Assembly (NCBI GenBank): GCA_001603685.1
Contig: LUZO01000157.1
Span: 1-15,286 of the forward strand
DNA length: 15,286 nt
Direction of reading: 5' to 3'
Origin: Bacteroidales bacterium Bact_23
GTDB taxonomy: Bacteria; Bacteroidota; Bacteroidia; Bacteroidales; Lentimicrobiaceae
Shown: positions 7,211 through 13,772 of the stretch, in pieces
Numbering within the stretch: position 1 is the first letter of the stretch
How the letters are laid out: the number at the start of each line of letters is the position of its first letter
Made by a program: the position numbers and the translations under genes
The notes under the pieces: model-generated
Database searches by the model: none
Told to the model about the DNA's origin: nothing
The model's input: the letters and a program-made list of their open reading frames with translations, nothing else

Positions 7211-7427
7211 AAAAATTATGTTGCAGTAAATTTACGGAGAGATTACTGCGGCAACCGTTAATTATTGTTAATGAATGATGAAAATCGTTAATACGGAAAT
7301 CCGGCAGTGAATAATCAAAGGTGAATTTCATGTCGTTAAGGCATAATCCGTAAATCTACCTGGTTTTAACCACCCTTTTCAGGGAACTGTAAATGGTATC
7401 GGCTTTTTTCAGAAATTTGCAGCCACT
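7211..7427. promoter_or_regulatory. Divergent intergenic region with phased GTTAAT repeats
   Basis: This 217-bp gap separates the divergent secreted-protein and VWA genes, so it must hold both promoters. GTTAAT occurs at 7257-7262, 7267-7272 and 7287-7292; spacings of 10 and 20 bp place all copies on one face of the helix. The first and third are preceded by C. A diverged copy, GTTAAG, lies at 7335-7340. No exact TAnnTTTG promoter element is visible on either strand. A role as an operator is inferred. Confidence 0.35.
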
Positions 7428-9539
7428 ATGATCAATCTTCTCGTACCTGCTTTTAAGCTGATATCGGGCTATCCCATGTGGTTTGTTCCCCTGTGCCTGC
7501 TGTTTGGCGCGGGAGTGGCTCTGCTGCTCTACTTCAAAAACACCTCCGACGACTTTTCGAAGCCGCTGGTGGCCGCCCTTACGGCACTTCGTTTTGTGGC
7601 AGTATCGATCATTGCTTTCCTGCTGCTGTCGCCCATGATCAGAACCCTCTCGCGTACCGTTGAAAAGCCCGCGGTGATCATCGGCGTTGACAACTCCAGA
7701 TCAATGATTCTGGGTGCGGACAGCCTTTTTGTCAGTGACCGGTTACCCGGGATGCTTACGGAAGCATCTGAGGAACTGAAAGATAAATTCGATGTCTATA
7801 ACTATACCTTCGGCCGGCAGATAACTTCGGGTGATGCGCTGAAACATGACTATAAGGAGGAGATGTCCGATATTTCGGCCTTCCTGTCGGAGGTGAATGC
7901 CCGCTTTTACAACCGTAATGTGGGTGCAGTAGTGCTGGTAACCGACGGGATTTTCAATGCCGGGCAGGATCCGCTCTATGTTTCGCGTGATGCCGGATAT
8001 CCGGTTTATACCGTAAAAACCGGCGATACCACGGTTAAGCGCGACCTGATTATCCAGAAAATTAATTACAACCGCACCGCTTTCAAAGGGAACCGTTTTC
8101 CCATTGAGGTGGTGGTGCATGCGCGCGAAGCGGGACGCATGAGCTCGGTGCTGAAGATTACTTCCGGAAATGAGGAGATTTTCTCGGAAAAACTGGATTT
8201 TACCTCCGACAATCAGGTGAAAACCGTTTCTATGGTAACCGAAGCGGAAGAGACCGGAATCAAAAAATACCGGATATCGCTTGAACCCATTGAAGACGAG
8301 GTGAATACGGCCAATAATGTGCGCGAAATCTTCATCGAAATAAAGGAAGGAAAACAGCGGGTCGCCATAGTGGGCAATGCGCCCCACCCGGATCTGGCTG
8401 CCCTCGAAAGGGCAATCAGCAGCGGAAACCATTTTGAAGCCGACCTGTTTTACCTTGATAATTTCAAGATCAATCCTTCGGACTACAACCTGCTGGTGCT
8501 GCACCAGATACCATCGTTAACCGGCACTTCAGGCGAACTAAATACGCTGCTCAACGACCATAGAATCCCGGTTCTGTTTATCCTCGGTTCTCAGTCCGAC
8601 CTTATTTCATTCAATAAGCTGAAAACCGGCCTCAGTCTGCTTGATCAGGGGAAGACCGGAAACGAGTCGCTTCCGCTGCTGAATAATGAGTTTACCTTGT
8701 TTGTTATACCTGAAAGGATTTCGGCCTTGCTCCAGACCGTACCGCCGCTGATCAGCCCGTTTGCCCGCTATCAGTATCCGGGACAGGTGCAGGTGCTTGC
8801 ATATCAGGGAATTGGATCATTGAAATCGGATATGCCGCTCATTCTTTTTAACCAGGTGGCCGATACCCGCTACGGAATTATTGCCGGCGAGGGAATATGG
8901 AAGTGGAGAATTCATGACTATGCCCTGAATTTCAAACACAGCGCCTTCGATGAACTGATGGGTAAGATTATGCAGTATCTGGCTGCCGACACCGATCGTA
9001 ACCGCCTGAAACTGACCTGGAGAAACTCCTATGCCGAAAACGAATCCATTGAGTTCAATGCCATTCTCCTGAACGAAAGCGGCGAAATCATCACCGATCC
9101 TGAAATTGAGCTGGTGATAACAGGCGAAGACAACAGCAGTTACGACTTTTCGTTTTCGGTGCTGAACGATGGTTATTATCTGAATGCGGGCAACCTGCCT
9201 CCGGGAATTTATAGTTTTTCGGCGGTAGCCAAAACCGGAACCGGCGACCTGAAACGGGAGGGGAGTTTTACCGTAACCGCGCTCAACCTGGAAGACATCA
9301 ACACCGTTGCAAACCACCGCCTGCTGAATGCCCTTGCCACCCGCACCGGTGGCGAAGCGCTGATGCCGGAAGAGACAGGAAAGCTTGCCGCCCTGCTGAT
9401 TGGCCGCGATGATGCCAAGCCGGTAATCTATTCAAAAAAACACTTTACCGATCTGGTTAGCTACGGTCCCCTGCTTGGGTTAATCCTGCTGCTGCTCACC
9501 CTGGAGTGGTTCCTGAGGCGTTACCACGGTAGCTACTAA
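7428..9539 (+). CDS. Membrane-anchored VWA domain protein with GATase-like region
   Basis: The function is unknown. The 703-residue protein has two N-terminal membrane helices (about 17-36 and 49-71) and one near the C-terminus (about 680-696), followed by a short basic tail. Between them lies a large region, probably periplasmic. Residues about 80-200 form a von Willebrand A domain with an intact metal-binding DxSxS motif (D88-N-S90-R-S92) and VLVTDG with D173. A beta-rich stretch follows (about 205-305). Residues about 310-510 look like the class I glutamine-amidotransferase-like fold seen in such proteins; they include VAIVGNAPHPDLAALERAI (312-330), LLVLHQIPSL (355-364) and GEGIWKWRIHDY (487-498). 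I see no catalytic Cys-His-Glu triad there, so it is probably not an enzyme. A second beta-sandwich fills about 525-620. The M48 protease follows after 44 nt, suggesting co-transcription. The ATG at 7428 starts just before the first helix. Confidence 0.82.
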   Translation: MINLLVPAFKLISGYPMWFVPLCLLFGAGVALLLYFKNTSDDFSKPLVAALTALRFVAVSIIAFLLLSPMIRTLSRTVEKPAVIIGVDNSRSMILGADSLFVSDRLPGMLTEASEELKDKFDVYNYTFGRQITSGDALKHDYKEEMSDISAFLSEVNARFYNRNVGAVVLVTDGIFNAGQDPLYVSRDAGYPVYTVKTGDTTVKRDLIIQKINYNRTAFKGNRFPIEVVVHAREAGRMSSVLKITSGNEEIFSEKLDFTSDNQVKTVSMVTEAEETGIKKYRISLEPIEDEVNTANNVREIFIEIKEGKQRVAIVGNAPHPDLAALERAISSGNHFEADLFYLDNFKINPSDYNLLVLHQIPSLTGTSGELNTLLNDHRIPVLFILGSQSDLISFNKLKTGLSLLDQGKTGNESLPLLNNEFTLFVIPERISALLQTVPPLISPFARYQYPGQVQVLAYQGIGSLKSDMPLILFNQVADTRYGIIAGEGIWKWRIHDYALNFKHSAFDELMGKIMQYLAADTDRNRLKLTWRNSYAENESIEFNAILLNESGEIITDPEIELVITGEDNSSYDFSFSVLNDGYYLNAGNLPPGIYSFSAVAKTGTGDLKREGSFTVTALNLEDINTVANHRLLNALATRTGGEALMPEETGKLAALLIGRDDAKPVIYSKKHFTDLVSYGPLLGLILLLLTLEWFLRRYHGSY

Positions 9540-9583
9540 CAGCCTGAAAAATTACATTTTATTTTTAGTATTTGATTGAAATC

Positions 9584-10807
9584 ATGCCGCATCTGATATA
9601 CATCCTCATTCTGGTTTTTGTAATTGGCGGGTTTTTGTTTGAGCAAATTCTCTCGTTCCTGAACAACAGGGCGAGGTCTCAGGCAATACCGGCCAATCTG
9701 TCAGATATCTACTCCGATGATAAATACCAGAAATACAGGAACTACCGACAGGAATCCTACCGCTTTGGTGTACTCTCTTCCTGGTTTTCGTTTGGGTTGA
9801 TGCTGGCTATGCTGCTTTTTGGCTTTGTAATGCTCGATAACTGGGTTGCCGGCACCGCGGAAAGCAGCCTGCTTCAAAGCCTGATATTCTTTGCCGTACT
9901 GGGACTGGCATCCGAAATTCTGACCCTGCCGTTCGATATTTACGACACCTTTGTAATTGAACAGAAATACGGCTTCAACAAAACCACGCCCCGCCTGTAC
10001 ATAACCGACAAGCTGAAAGGGCTGATGCTGGCGGCGGTGATTGGCGGCGGCCTTCTCAGCCTGATCATATGGCTTTATATGGTTTTCGGCAGCGCTTTCT
10101 GGTGGCTGGCCTGGATTGCATTTACCCTTTTTTCGGTCTTCTTTGCCTTTTTCTATTCATCGCTGATCGTGCCGCTATTCAACAAACAAACGCCTCTGGA
10201 AGAGGGCGAACTTCGCTCGAAGCTTACCGAACTGGGCTCCGGGGCGGGCTTTAATATCTCGAATATCTTTGTGATCGACGGCTCGAAACGCTCCACACGT
10301 GCCAACGCCTACTTCTCCGGTTTCGGTTCGCGCCGCAGAATCGTACTGTTTGATACGCTGATTCAGAATCAAACGGTAGAAGAGATCGTAGCGGTGGTAG
10401 CTCACGAAATCGGGCACTATCGCAAAAAGCACATCATCACGGGGTTGATCATCTCCACCCTGCAAACCGGGCTGCTTCTTTTTCTGTTTTCACTGATCGT
10501 TGATTATCAGGTGATTTATGAGGCAATCGGATGCAGCAGGCAGAGCTTTCACCTGGGGTTGATACTGTTTCTTGTTTTGTTTACACCTTTCTCGCTGCTT
10601 TCATCCATTGGCGGGAATCTGCTGTCGCGCCGCCACGAGTTCGAAGCCGATGCCTTTGCCAAAGCGTATGCCGGAGGAGAGCCGCTGGCCCGCTCGCTCA
10701 GGAAACTCTCGGCCGACAATATGTCGGACCTGACGCCGCACCCGCTGTATGTGTTTTTCCACTATTCTCATCCGCCTTTGCTGCAAAGGCTTGAAAGGCT
10801 TGAGTAA
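9584..10807 (+). CDS. M48 family CAAX-type membrane metallopeptidase (Ste24-like)
   Basis: This is a zinc endopeptidase embedded in the inner membrane, homologous to Ste24/ZMPSTE24; bacteria lack prenylated CAAX substrates, so its targets here are unknown. Of 407 residues, the N-terminal M48 domain has several membrane helices (about 4-25, 62-86, 97-113, 145-167, 172-198) and the conserved segment LPFDIYDTFVIEQKYGFNKT (115-134). The protease domain has SKRSTRANAYFSGFG (234-248), the zinc motif HEIGH (274-278) and the third ligand E352 in EFEAD. The conserved C-terminal HPLYVFFHYSHPPLLQRL (386-403) is intact. All catalytic residues are present, so it should be active. I chose ATG 9584, directly before the first helix; an in-frame TTG at 9572 would add only four residues. 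The gene lies 44 nt after the VWA gene on the same strand. Confidence 0.93.
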   Translation: MPHLIYILILVFVIGGFLFEQILSFLNNRARSQAIPANLSDIYSDDKYQKYRNYRQESYRFGVLSSWFSFGLMLAMLLFGFVMLDNWVAGTAESSLLQSLIFFAVLGLASEILTLPFDIYDTFVIEQKYGFNKTTPRLYITDKLKGLMLAAVIGGGLLSLIIWLYMVFGSAFWWLAWIAFTLFSVFFAFFYSSLIVPLFNKQTPLEEGELRSKLTELGSGAGFNISNIFVIDGSKRSTRANAYFSGFGSRRRIVLFDTLIQNQTVEEIVAVVAHEIGHYRKKHIITGLIISTLQTGLLLFLFSLIVDYQVIYEAIGCSRQSFHLGLILFLVLFTPFSLLSSIGGNLLSRRHEFEADAFAKAYAGGEPLARSLRKLSADNMSDLTPHPLYVFFHYSHPPLLQRLERLE

Positions 10808-10874
10808 CCGGAAGTTGTCCAGGCTTTGAGGAACGCCCGCGTAATTACCTTTTCCATTGCTCAAATTATCGGCA

Positions 10875-10902
10875 TTGGGTAACTTATTTATCATTACTTT
10901 TG
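10875..10902 (+). promoter_or_regulatory. Promoter of the slyD-like gene
   Basis: TACTTTTG (10895-10902) matches the Bacteroidota -7 consensus TAnnTTTG exactly. TTG (10875-10877) lies 17 bp upstream, within the reported 17-23 bp range for the -33 element. Transcription would begin near 10908, giving a leader of about 60 nt before the ATG at 10967. It indicates separate expression from the M48 gene that ends at 10807. Confidence 0.6.
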
Positions 10903-10966
10903 CACGGCAAATCAACATAGTGGCTATCCTCTTTGTTGGCATTTAAAACTCTCAAATATTCAGAAA

Positions 10967-11473
10967 ATGGTTATTTCAAAAGACAAAGTGGTGTCACTTT
11001 CCTATGAGCTGAAGCTCGACAAGGCTTCGGATGAAATTGTGGATCAGGCAAATGCCGATCATCCTCTGGTATTTCTCTTCGGAGCCGGCAATCTGCTTCC
11101 GAAATTCGAATCACATATTGCCAATCTTAAGGTTAATGACAGTTTCGAGTTCTCACTTGAATCGGACGATGCCTACGGCCCTGTAATTGAAGAGGCTATC
11201 GTTGATCTTCCCATGGATATTTTTAAGATAAACGGCGAGATTGACCCCGGAATGCTTGTGGTGGGCAACATTATTCCCATGCAGGACAATGAGGGCAGGC
11301 CGCTCGACGGAACGATTGTAGCCATTGAAAATGATGCCGTTAAGATGGATTTCAACCACCCTATGGCAGGAAGAACCCTCCATTTTACCGGAAAAGTTCT
11401 AGATATCCGCGAAGCTACCGATGAGGAGATCAGCCATGGTCATGTTCACGGGCCTCACGGTCACCATCACTAA
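10967..11473 (+). CDS. slyD: FKBP-type peptidyl-prolyl cis-trans isomerase, SlyD-like
   Basis: This is a cytoplasmic prolyl isomerase and chaperone of the SlyD class. The 168-residue protein has the split FKBP domain: N-terminal part with VSLSYELKL (9-17), FLFGAGNLLPKFE (36-48) and ESDDAYGP (65-72). The inserted-in-flap chaperone domain spans roughly 73-125, and the return segment DFNHPMAGRTLHF (128-140) closes the FKBP fold. The tail HGHVHGPHGHHH (157-168) contains seven histidines and resembles the metal-binding tail of SlyD, which delivers nickel to hydrogenase in E. coli; no hydrogenase gene is seen here. The tail is shorter than in E. coli and lacks cysteines. It has its own promoter upstream and terminator downstream, so it is probably a single-gene transcript. 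The family is certain; use of the name slyD is by homology. Confidence 0.94.
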   Translation: MVISKDKVVSLSYELKLDKASDEIVDQANADHPLVFLFGAGNLLPKFESHIANLKVNDSFEFSLESDDAYGPVIEEAIVDLPMDIFKINGEIDPGMLVVGNIIPMQDNEGRPLDGTIVAIENDAVKMDFNHPMAGRTLHFTGKVLDIREATDEEISHGHVHGPHGHHH

Positions 11474-11502
11474 TGGGTTAAACGAAATTCAGATGATAAA
11501 TC

Positions 11503-11530
11503 AGGCTGTCAGAAAATGGCAGCCTTTTTT
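11503..11530 (+). terminator. Intrinsic terminator of the slyD-like gene
   Basis: AGGCTGTC (11503-11510) pairs with GGCAGCCT (11518-11525), an 8-bp stem with one G-T pair and a 7-nt loop, followed by a T-run to 11530. It begins 30 nt after the stop codon. The hairpin also forms on the minus strand after the methyltransferase gene (stop 11558), but without a good U-tract there. Confidence 0.88.
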
Positions 11531-11557
11531 ATTCGAATTGTATTTTTCAAATCGGTA

Positions 11558-12268
11558 TTAGTGCGACAACAGAAAAACGGCCGGAGATTTCGGCGGTTGA
11601 AAATCCGTCTGCTTCCACTCCGAAACGGTTTTCGTAATGATGGCTTCATCCGGCAAGGTCAGGTTGATGGCCATGCAAAGGCTGATGCCGCCGCTGCATG
11701 AATTCAGGATCGATTCCAGCATTTGCCGGTTCCGGTATGGCGTTTCGATAAAGATGTGGGTTGATCCGGTTTTAAATATCTCTCTTTCAATCTCTTTCAG
11801 TTTCTGAGCTCTTTCATGCGGCTTCACCGGCAGGTATCCGTGAAAGGTAAATTGCTGGCCATTGAAGCCCGACGCCATCAGCGCAAGGATAATGGATGAA
11901 GGCCCGGCGAGCGGAACCACCTGAATGCCTTTGCTGTGCGCCAACCGCACAAGCGCCGATCCGGGATCGGCCACTGCAGGCGTTCCCGCTTCGGACATCA
12001 GCCCCAAATCTTTTCCTGCCAGTGCAGGTTCCAGGAAAGCACTGATTTCTGATCCCGAAGTGTGCTCGTTCAGTTGAAAAAAGGTTGTTTCGCTGTCGAA
12101 ATCCTTTCTGTAACCGCATTTGCGCAGAAAGCGGCGCGCCGTTTTAAGCTCCTCAACCACATAAATATCAATGGATTGCAACAACTGAAGGTTAAATGCG
12201 GGCAATACCTGCTCAGAGTCGGTATCGCCCAGCGTGGCGGGAATCAGATATAATTTGCCTTTTTTCAT
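11558..12268 (-). CDS. RsmI-like SAM-dependent methyltransferase (tetrapyrrole methylase fold)
   Basis: This is a cytoplasmic SAM-dependent methyltransferase of the tetrapyrrole methylase superfamily, closest in motif pattern to RsmI, which 2'-O-methylates 16S rRNA at C1402. In 236 residues it has KLYLIPATLGD (5-15), MSEAGTPAVADPG (91-103), AGPSSIILALMASG (121-134), FHGYLP (142-147) and FIETPYRN (173-180); these correspond to the RsmI blocks SDAGTPxISDPG, GPSA, FxGFLP and ESPHR. The N-terminal PTPIGNL block of genuine RsmI is replaced by IPATLGD, so this is more likely the Bacteroidota-type paralogue than the canonical enzyme, and its substrate is uncertain. Its ATG overlaps the TGA of the upstream PLP enzyme by four bases (12265-12268), implying translational coupling. 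It is the last gene of a three-gene unit. Confidence 0.88.
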   Translation of the reverse strand: MKKGKLYLIPATLGDTDSEQVLPAFNLQLLQSIDIYVVEELKTARRFLRKCGYRKDFDSETTFFQLNEHTSGSEISAFLEPALAGKDLGLMSEAGTPAVADPGSALVRLAHSKGIQVVPLAGPSSIILALMASGFNGQQFTFHGYLPVKPHERAQKLKEIEREIFKTGSTHIFIETPYRNRQMLESILNSCSGGISLCMAINLTLPDEAIITKTVSEWKQTDFQPPKSPAVFLLSH

Positions 12269-13218
12269 AGCTCAGCCTTAAAGGGGAGGTTGTCCAGGTC
12301 GGCGTTTCCGCCCGAAAGAATAATGCCCGTCCGGGTTCCCTTAACCGGAATTTTGTTTTCAAGGATTGCAGCCAATGGTACCGCCGACGAGGTTTCCACA
12401 ATGATTTTCATCCTTTCCCATATCAGCCGCATCGCTTCAACAATGCTCCTTTCCGATACGGTAACGATGTCGTCAACATATTGCAGCACAATGGGGCAGG
12501 TGAGTGAGCCGAGTGAAGTGCGCAGCCCGTCGGCAATGGTTTGCGGATTGACAGACGGTACGAAGGTCTTTGATTTGAAACTTCTGTAAGCATCATCCGC
12601 ACCTGCCGGTTCGGCAGCGAAAACCCGGATGTTTTCACCAAAATACCGTGCCGCCAGCGCCGTTCCGCTCAGCAGTCCGCCGCCACCGACAGGAGCGATT
12701 ATCTGGTCAAGGCCGTCCGTCTGTTCAATCAGCTCTTTGGCAGCGGTAGCCTGTCCGGCAATTATCCGGTAATCGTTGTAGGGATGAATCTCAATGGCGC
12801 CGGTCTGCCTGACCACCTTTTTCAGGGTCTCTTCCCTTGCTTCGAGGGTGGGCTTGCAGACGGTAATTCTGCCGCCATAGCTTTCCACCGCCCTGATTTT
12901 GACCCTATTGGAGTTTTCAGGCATCACGATGTGGGCTTCCGCACTCCGCCTGGAAGCGGCAAGTGCAAGGGCGGCGGCATGGTTTCCCGATGAGTGGGTG
13001 GTAACCCCGCGCCTGATCTCCTCATCGCTCAAAAGAAATATGGCATTGGTTGCTCCCCGCGATTTGAAGGCGCCCGCTTTCTGGAAATTTTCGCACTTGA
13101 AAAACAGCTCCCCGCCAAACATCCGGTTCAGAGCGTTGCATGTCAGCACCGGTGTGCGGTGAATGTATGGCGCAATGCGTGCCGCAGCCTCTTCAATGGT
13201 CGTTCTGTCGGGGATCAT
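12265..13218 (-). CDS. PLP-dependent serine racemase / threonine dehydratase-like enzyme
   Basis: This is a fold-type II PLP enzyme that would deaminate threonine or serine to a 2-oxoacid, or racemise serine. In the 317-residue form the Schiff-base lysine is K52 in KAGAFKSRGA (47-56). The phosphate/substrate loop is THSSGNH (74-80), the PLP phosphate-binding loop is PVGGGGLLSG (176-185), and SGGN lies at 302-305. AAEPAGADDAY (201-211) supplies E203, A207 and D209, matching the divalent-metal site of mammalian serine racemase; S77 matches its re-face serine. There is no C-terminal ACT regulatory domain, so it is not the IlvA biosynthetic type. Racemase and dehydratase cannot be separated by sequence alone. 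I chose ATG 13218; an in-frame TTG at 13224 abuts the upstream stop and would add two residues. The gene lies 6 nt after the phosphatase gene and overlaps the methyltransferase gene. Confidence 0.9.
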   Translation of the reverse strand: MIPDRTTIEEAAARIAPYIHRTPVLTCNALNRMFGGELFFKCENFQKAGAFKSRGATNAIFLLSDEEIRRGVTTHSSGNHAAALALAASRRSAEAHIVMPENSNRVKIRAVESYGGRITVCKPTLEAREETLKKVVRQTGAIEIHPYNDYRIIAGQATAAKELIEQTDGLDQIIAPVGGGGLLSGTALAARYFGENIRVFAAEPAGADDAYRSFKSKTFVPSVNPQTIADGLRTSLGSLTCPIVLQYVDDIVTVSERSIVEAMRLIWERMKIIVETSSAVPLAAILENKIPVKGTRTGIILSGGNADLDNLPFKAEL

Positions 13219-13224
13219 CGGCAA

Positions 13225-13695
13225 TCAGAGTTTTCCTTTCCTTATATCCTCCACAATCCGGTTGGTAGCCTGATCGAGCATCTCCCAGGTTTTTCTGAAA
13301 CCGGAAGTCCCGCCGTAATAAGGATCGGGTACGGCCATATTGCTTCCCGGATATGCCCTGTTCATGATGAAATCAACCTTTTCGAGGTCTTTTTCAGTGC
13401 GGGCAACGGAGGCGACATCGTTGTAATTGGTTTTATCCATTACAAAAATATGATCAAATTCATCAAAATCGGAAGCTTTAAACAACCTTGCCTTTAACCG
13501 GCTGATGTCCACTCCGTTTGCGCGCGCCACTTCAATGGCCCGGTGGTCGGGGCTGTCGCCCACATGGAAAGCTTCAAAACCGCACGAATCAACTTCGGCC
13601 TCAATATTCGCAGCCCTCAGTTTCTCACGCAGAATTCCTTCGGCCATCGGCGAACGGCAGATATTGCCCAGACAAACCATCAGAAATTTTTTCAT
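13225..13695 (-). CDS. Low-molecular-weight protein-tyrosine phosphatase
   Basis: This is a cytoplasmic phosphatase of the low-molecular-weight class, acting on phosphotyrosine proteins or small phosphate esters; its targets are unknown. The 156-residue chain carries the P-loop CLGNICRS (8-15) with nucleophile C8 and phosphate-binding R14. It also has the catalytic general acid D124 in DPYYGG (124-129) and the conserved segment DSCGF (36-40). All key residues are intact and the length is normal. It opens a compact minus-strand unit with the PLP enzyme and methyltransferase. No tyrosine kinase or capsule gene, the usual partners of regulatory family members, is nearby, so a housekeeping role is as likely. 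Its ATG overlaps the stop of a four-codon reading frame that begins at 13706, right after the dnaA terminator. Similar arsenate reductases have a different cysteine layout. Confidence 0.94.
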   Translation of the reverse strand: MKKFLMVCLGNICRSPMAEGILREKLRAANIEAEVDSCGFEAFHVGDSPDHRAIEVARANGVDISRLKARLFKASDFDEFDHIFVMDKTNYNDVASVARTEKDLEKVDFIMNRAYPGSNMAVPDPYYGGTSGFRKTWEMLDQATNRIVEDIRKGKL

Positions 13696-13706
13696 AGCTT
13701 CTTCAT
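13692..13706 (-). other. Possible four-codon leader ORF (MKKL) before the phosphatase gene
   Basis: ATG-AAG-AAG-CTA-TGA runs from 13706 to 13692, and its TGA overlaps the phosphatase ATG in the arrangement ATGA. Its ATG directly follows the U-tract of the dnaA terminator. It could couple translation to the phosphatase gene, or be chance. It encodes nothing recognisable. Confidence 0.2.
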
Positions 13707-13745
13707 AAAAAATAACCTCATCACAGTCGTATCCGGATGAGGTTA
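13707..13745 (-). terminator. Intrinsic terminator after dnaA
   Basis: On the minus strand TAACCTCATC (13745-13736) pairs perfectly with GATGAGGTTA (13722-13713), a 10-bp stem with a 13-nt loop, directly followed by six T (13712-13707). The stem starts 27 nt after the dnaA stop. The structure ends only 11 nt before the phosphatase start codon, so that operon needs either read-through or a promoter inside this short gap or the end of dnaA. Confidence 0.85.
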
Positions 13746-13772
13746 GTGATTAATTCTAAGTAAATCTCCGGC

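Noticed and set aside
7362..7371. Short palindrome GGTTTTAACC upstream of the VWA gene
   Set aside because: Four base pairs on each side with no second copy is too little to call a site.
7743..8504. Minus-strand reading frame of 253 codons opposite the VWA gene
   Set aside because: Its length comes from stop-codon avoidance in a high-content coding strand; the VWA protein on the other strand has clear domain motifs.
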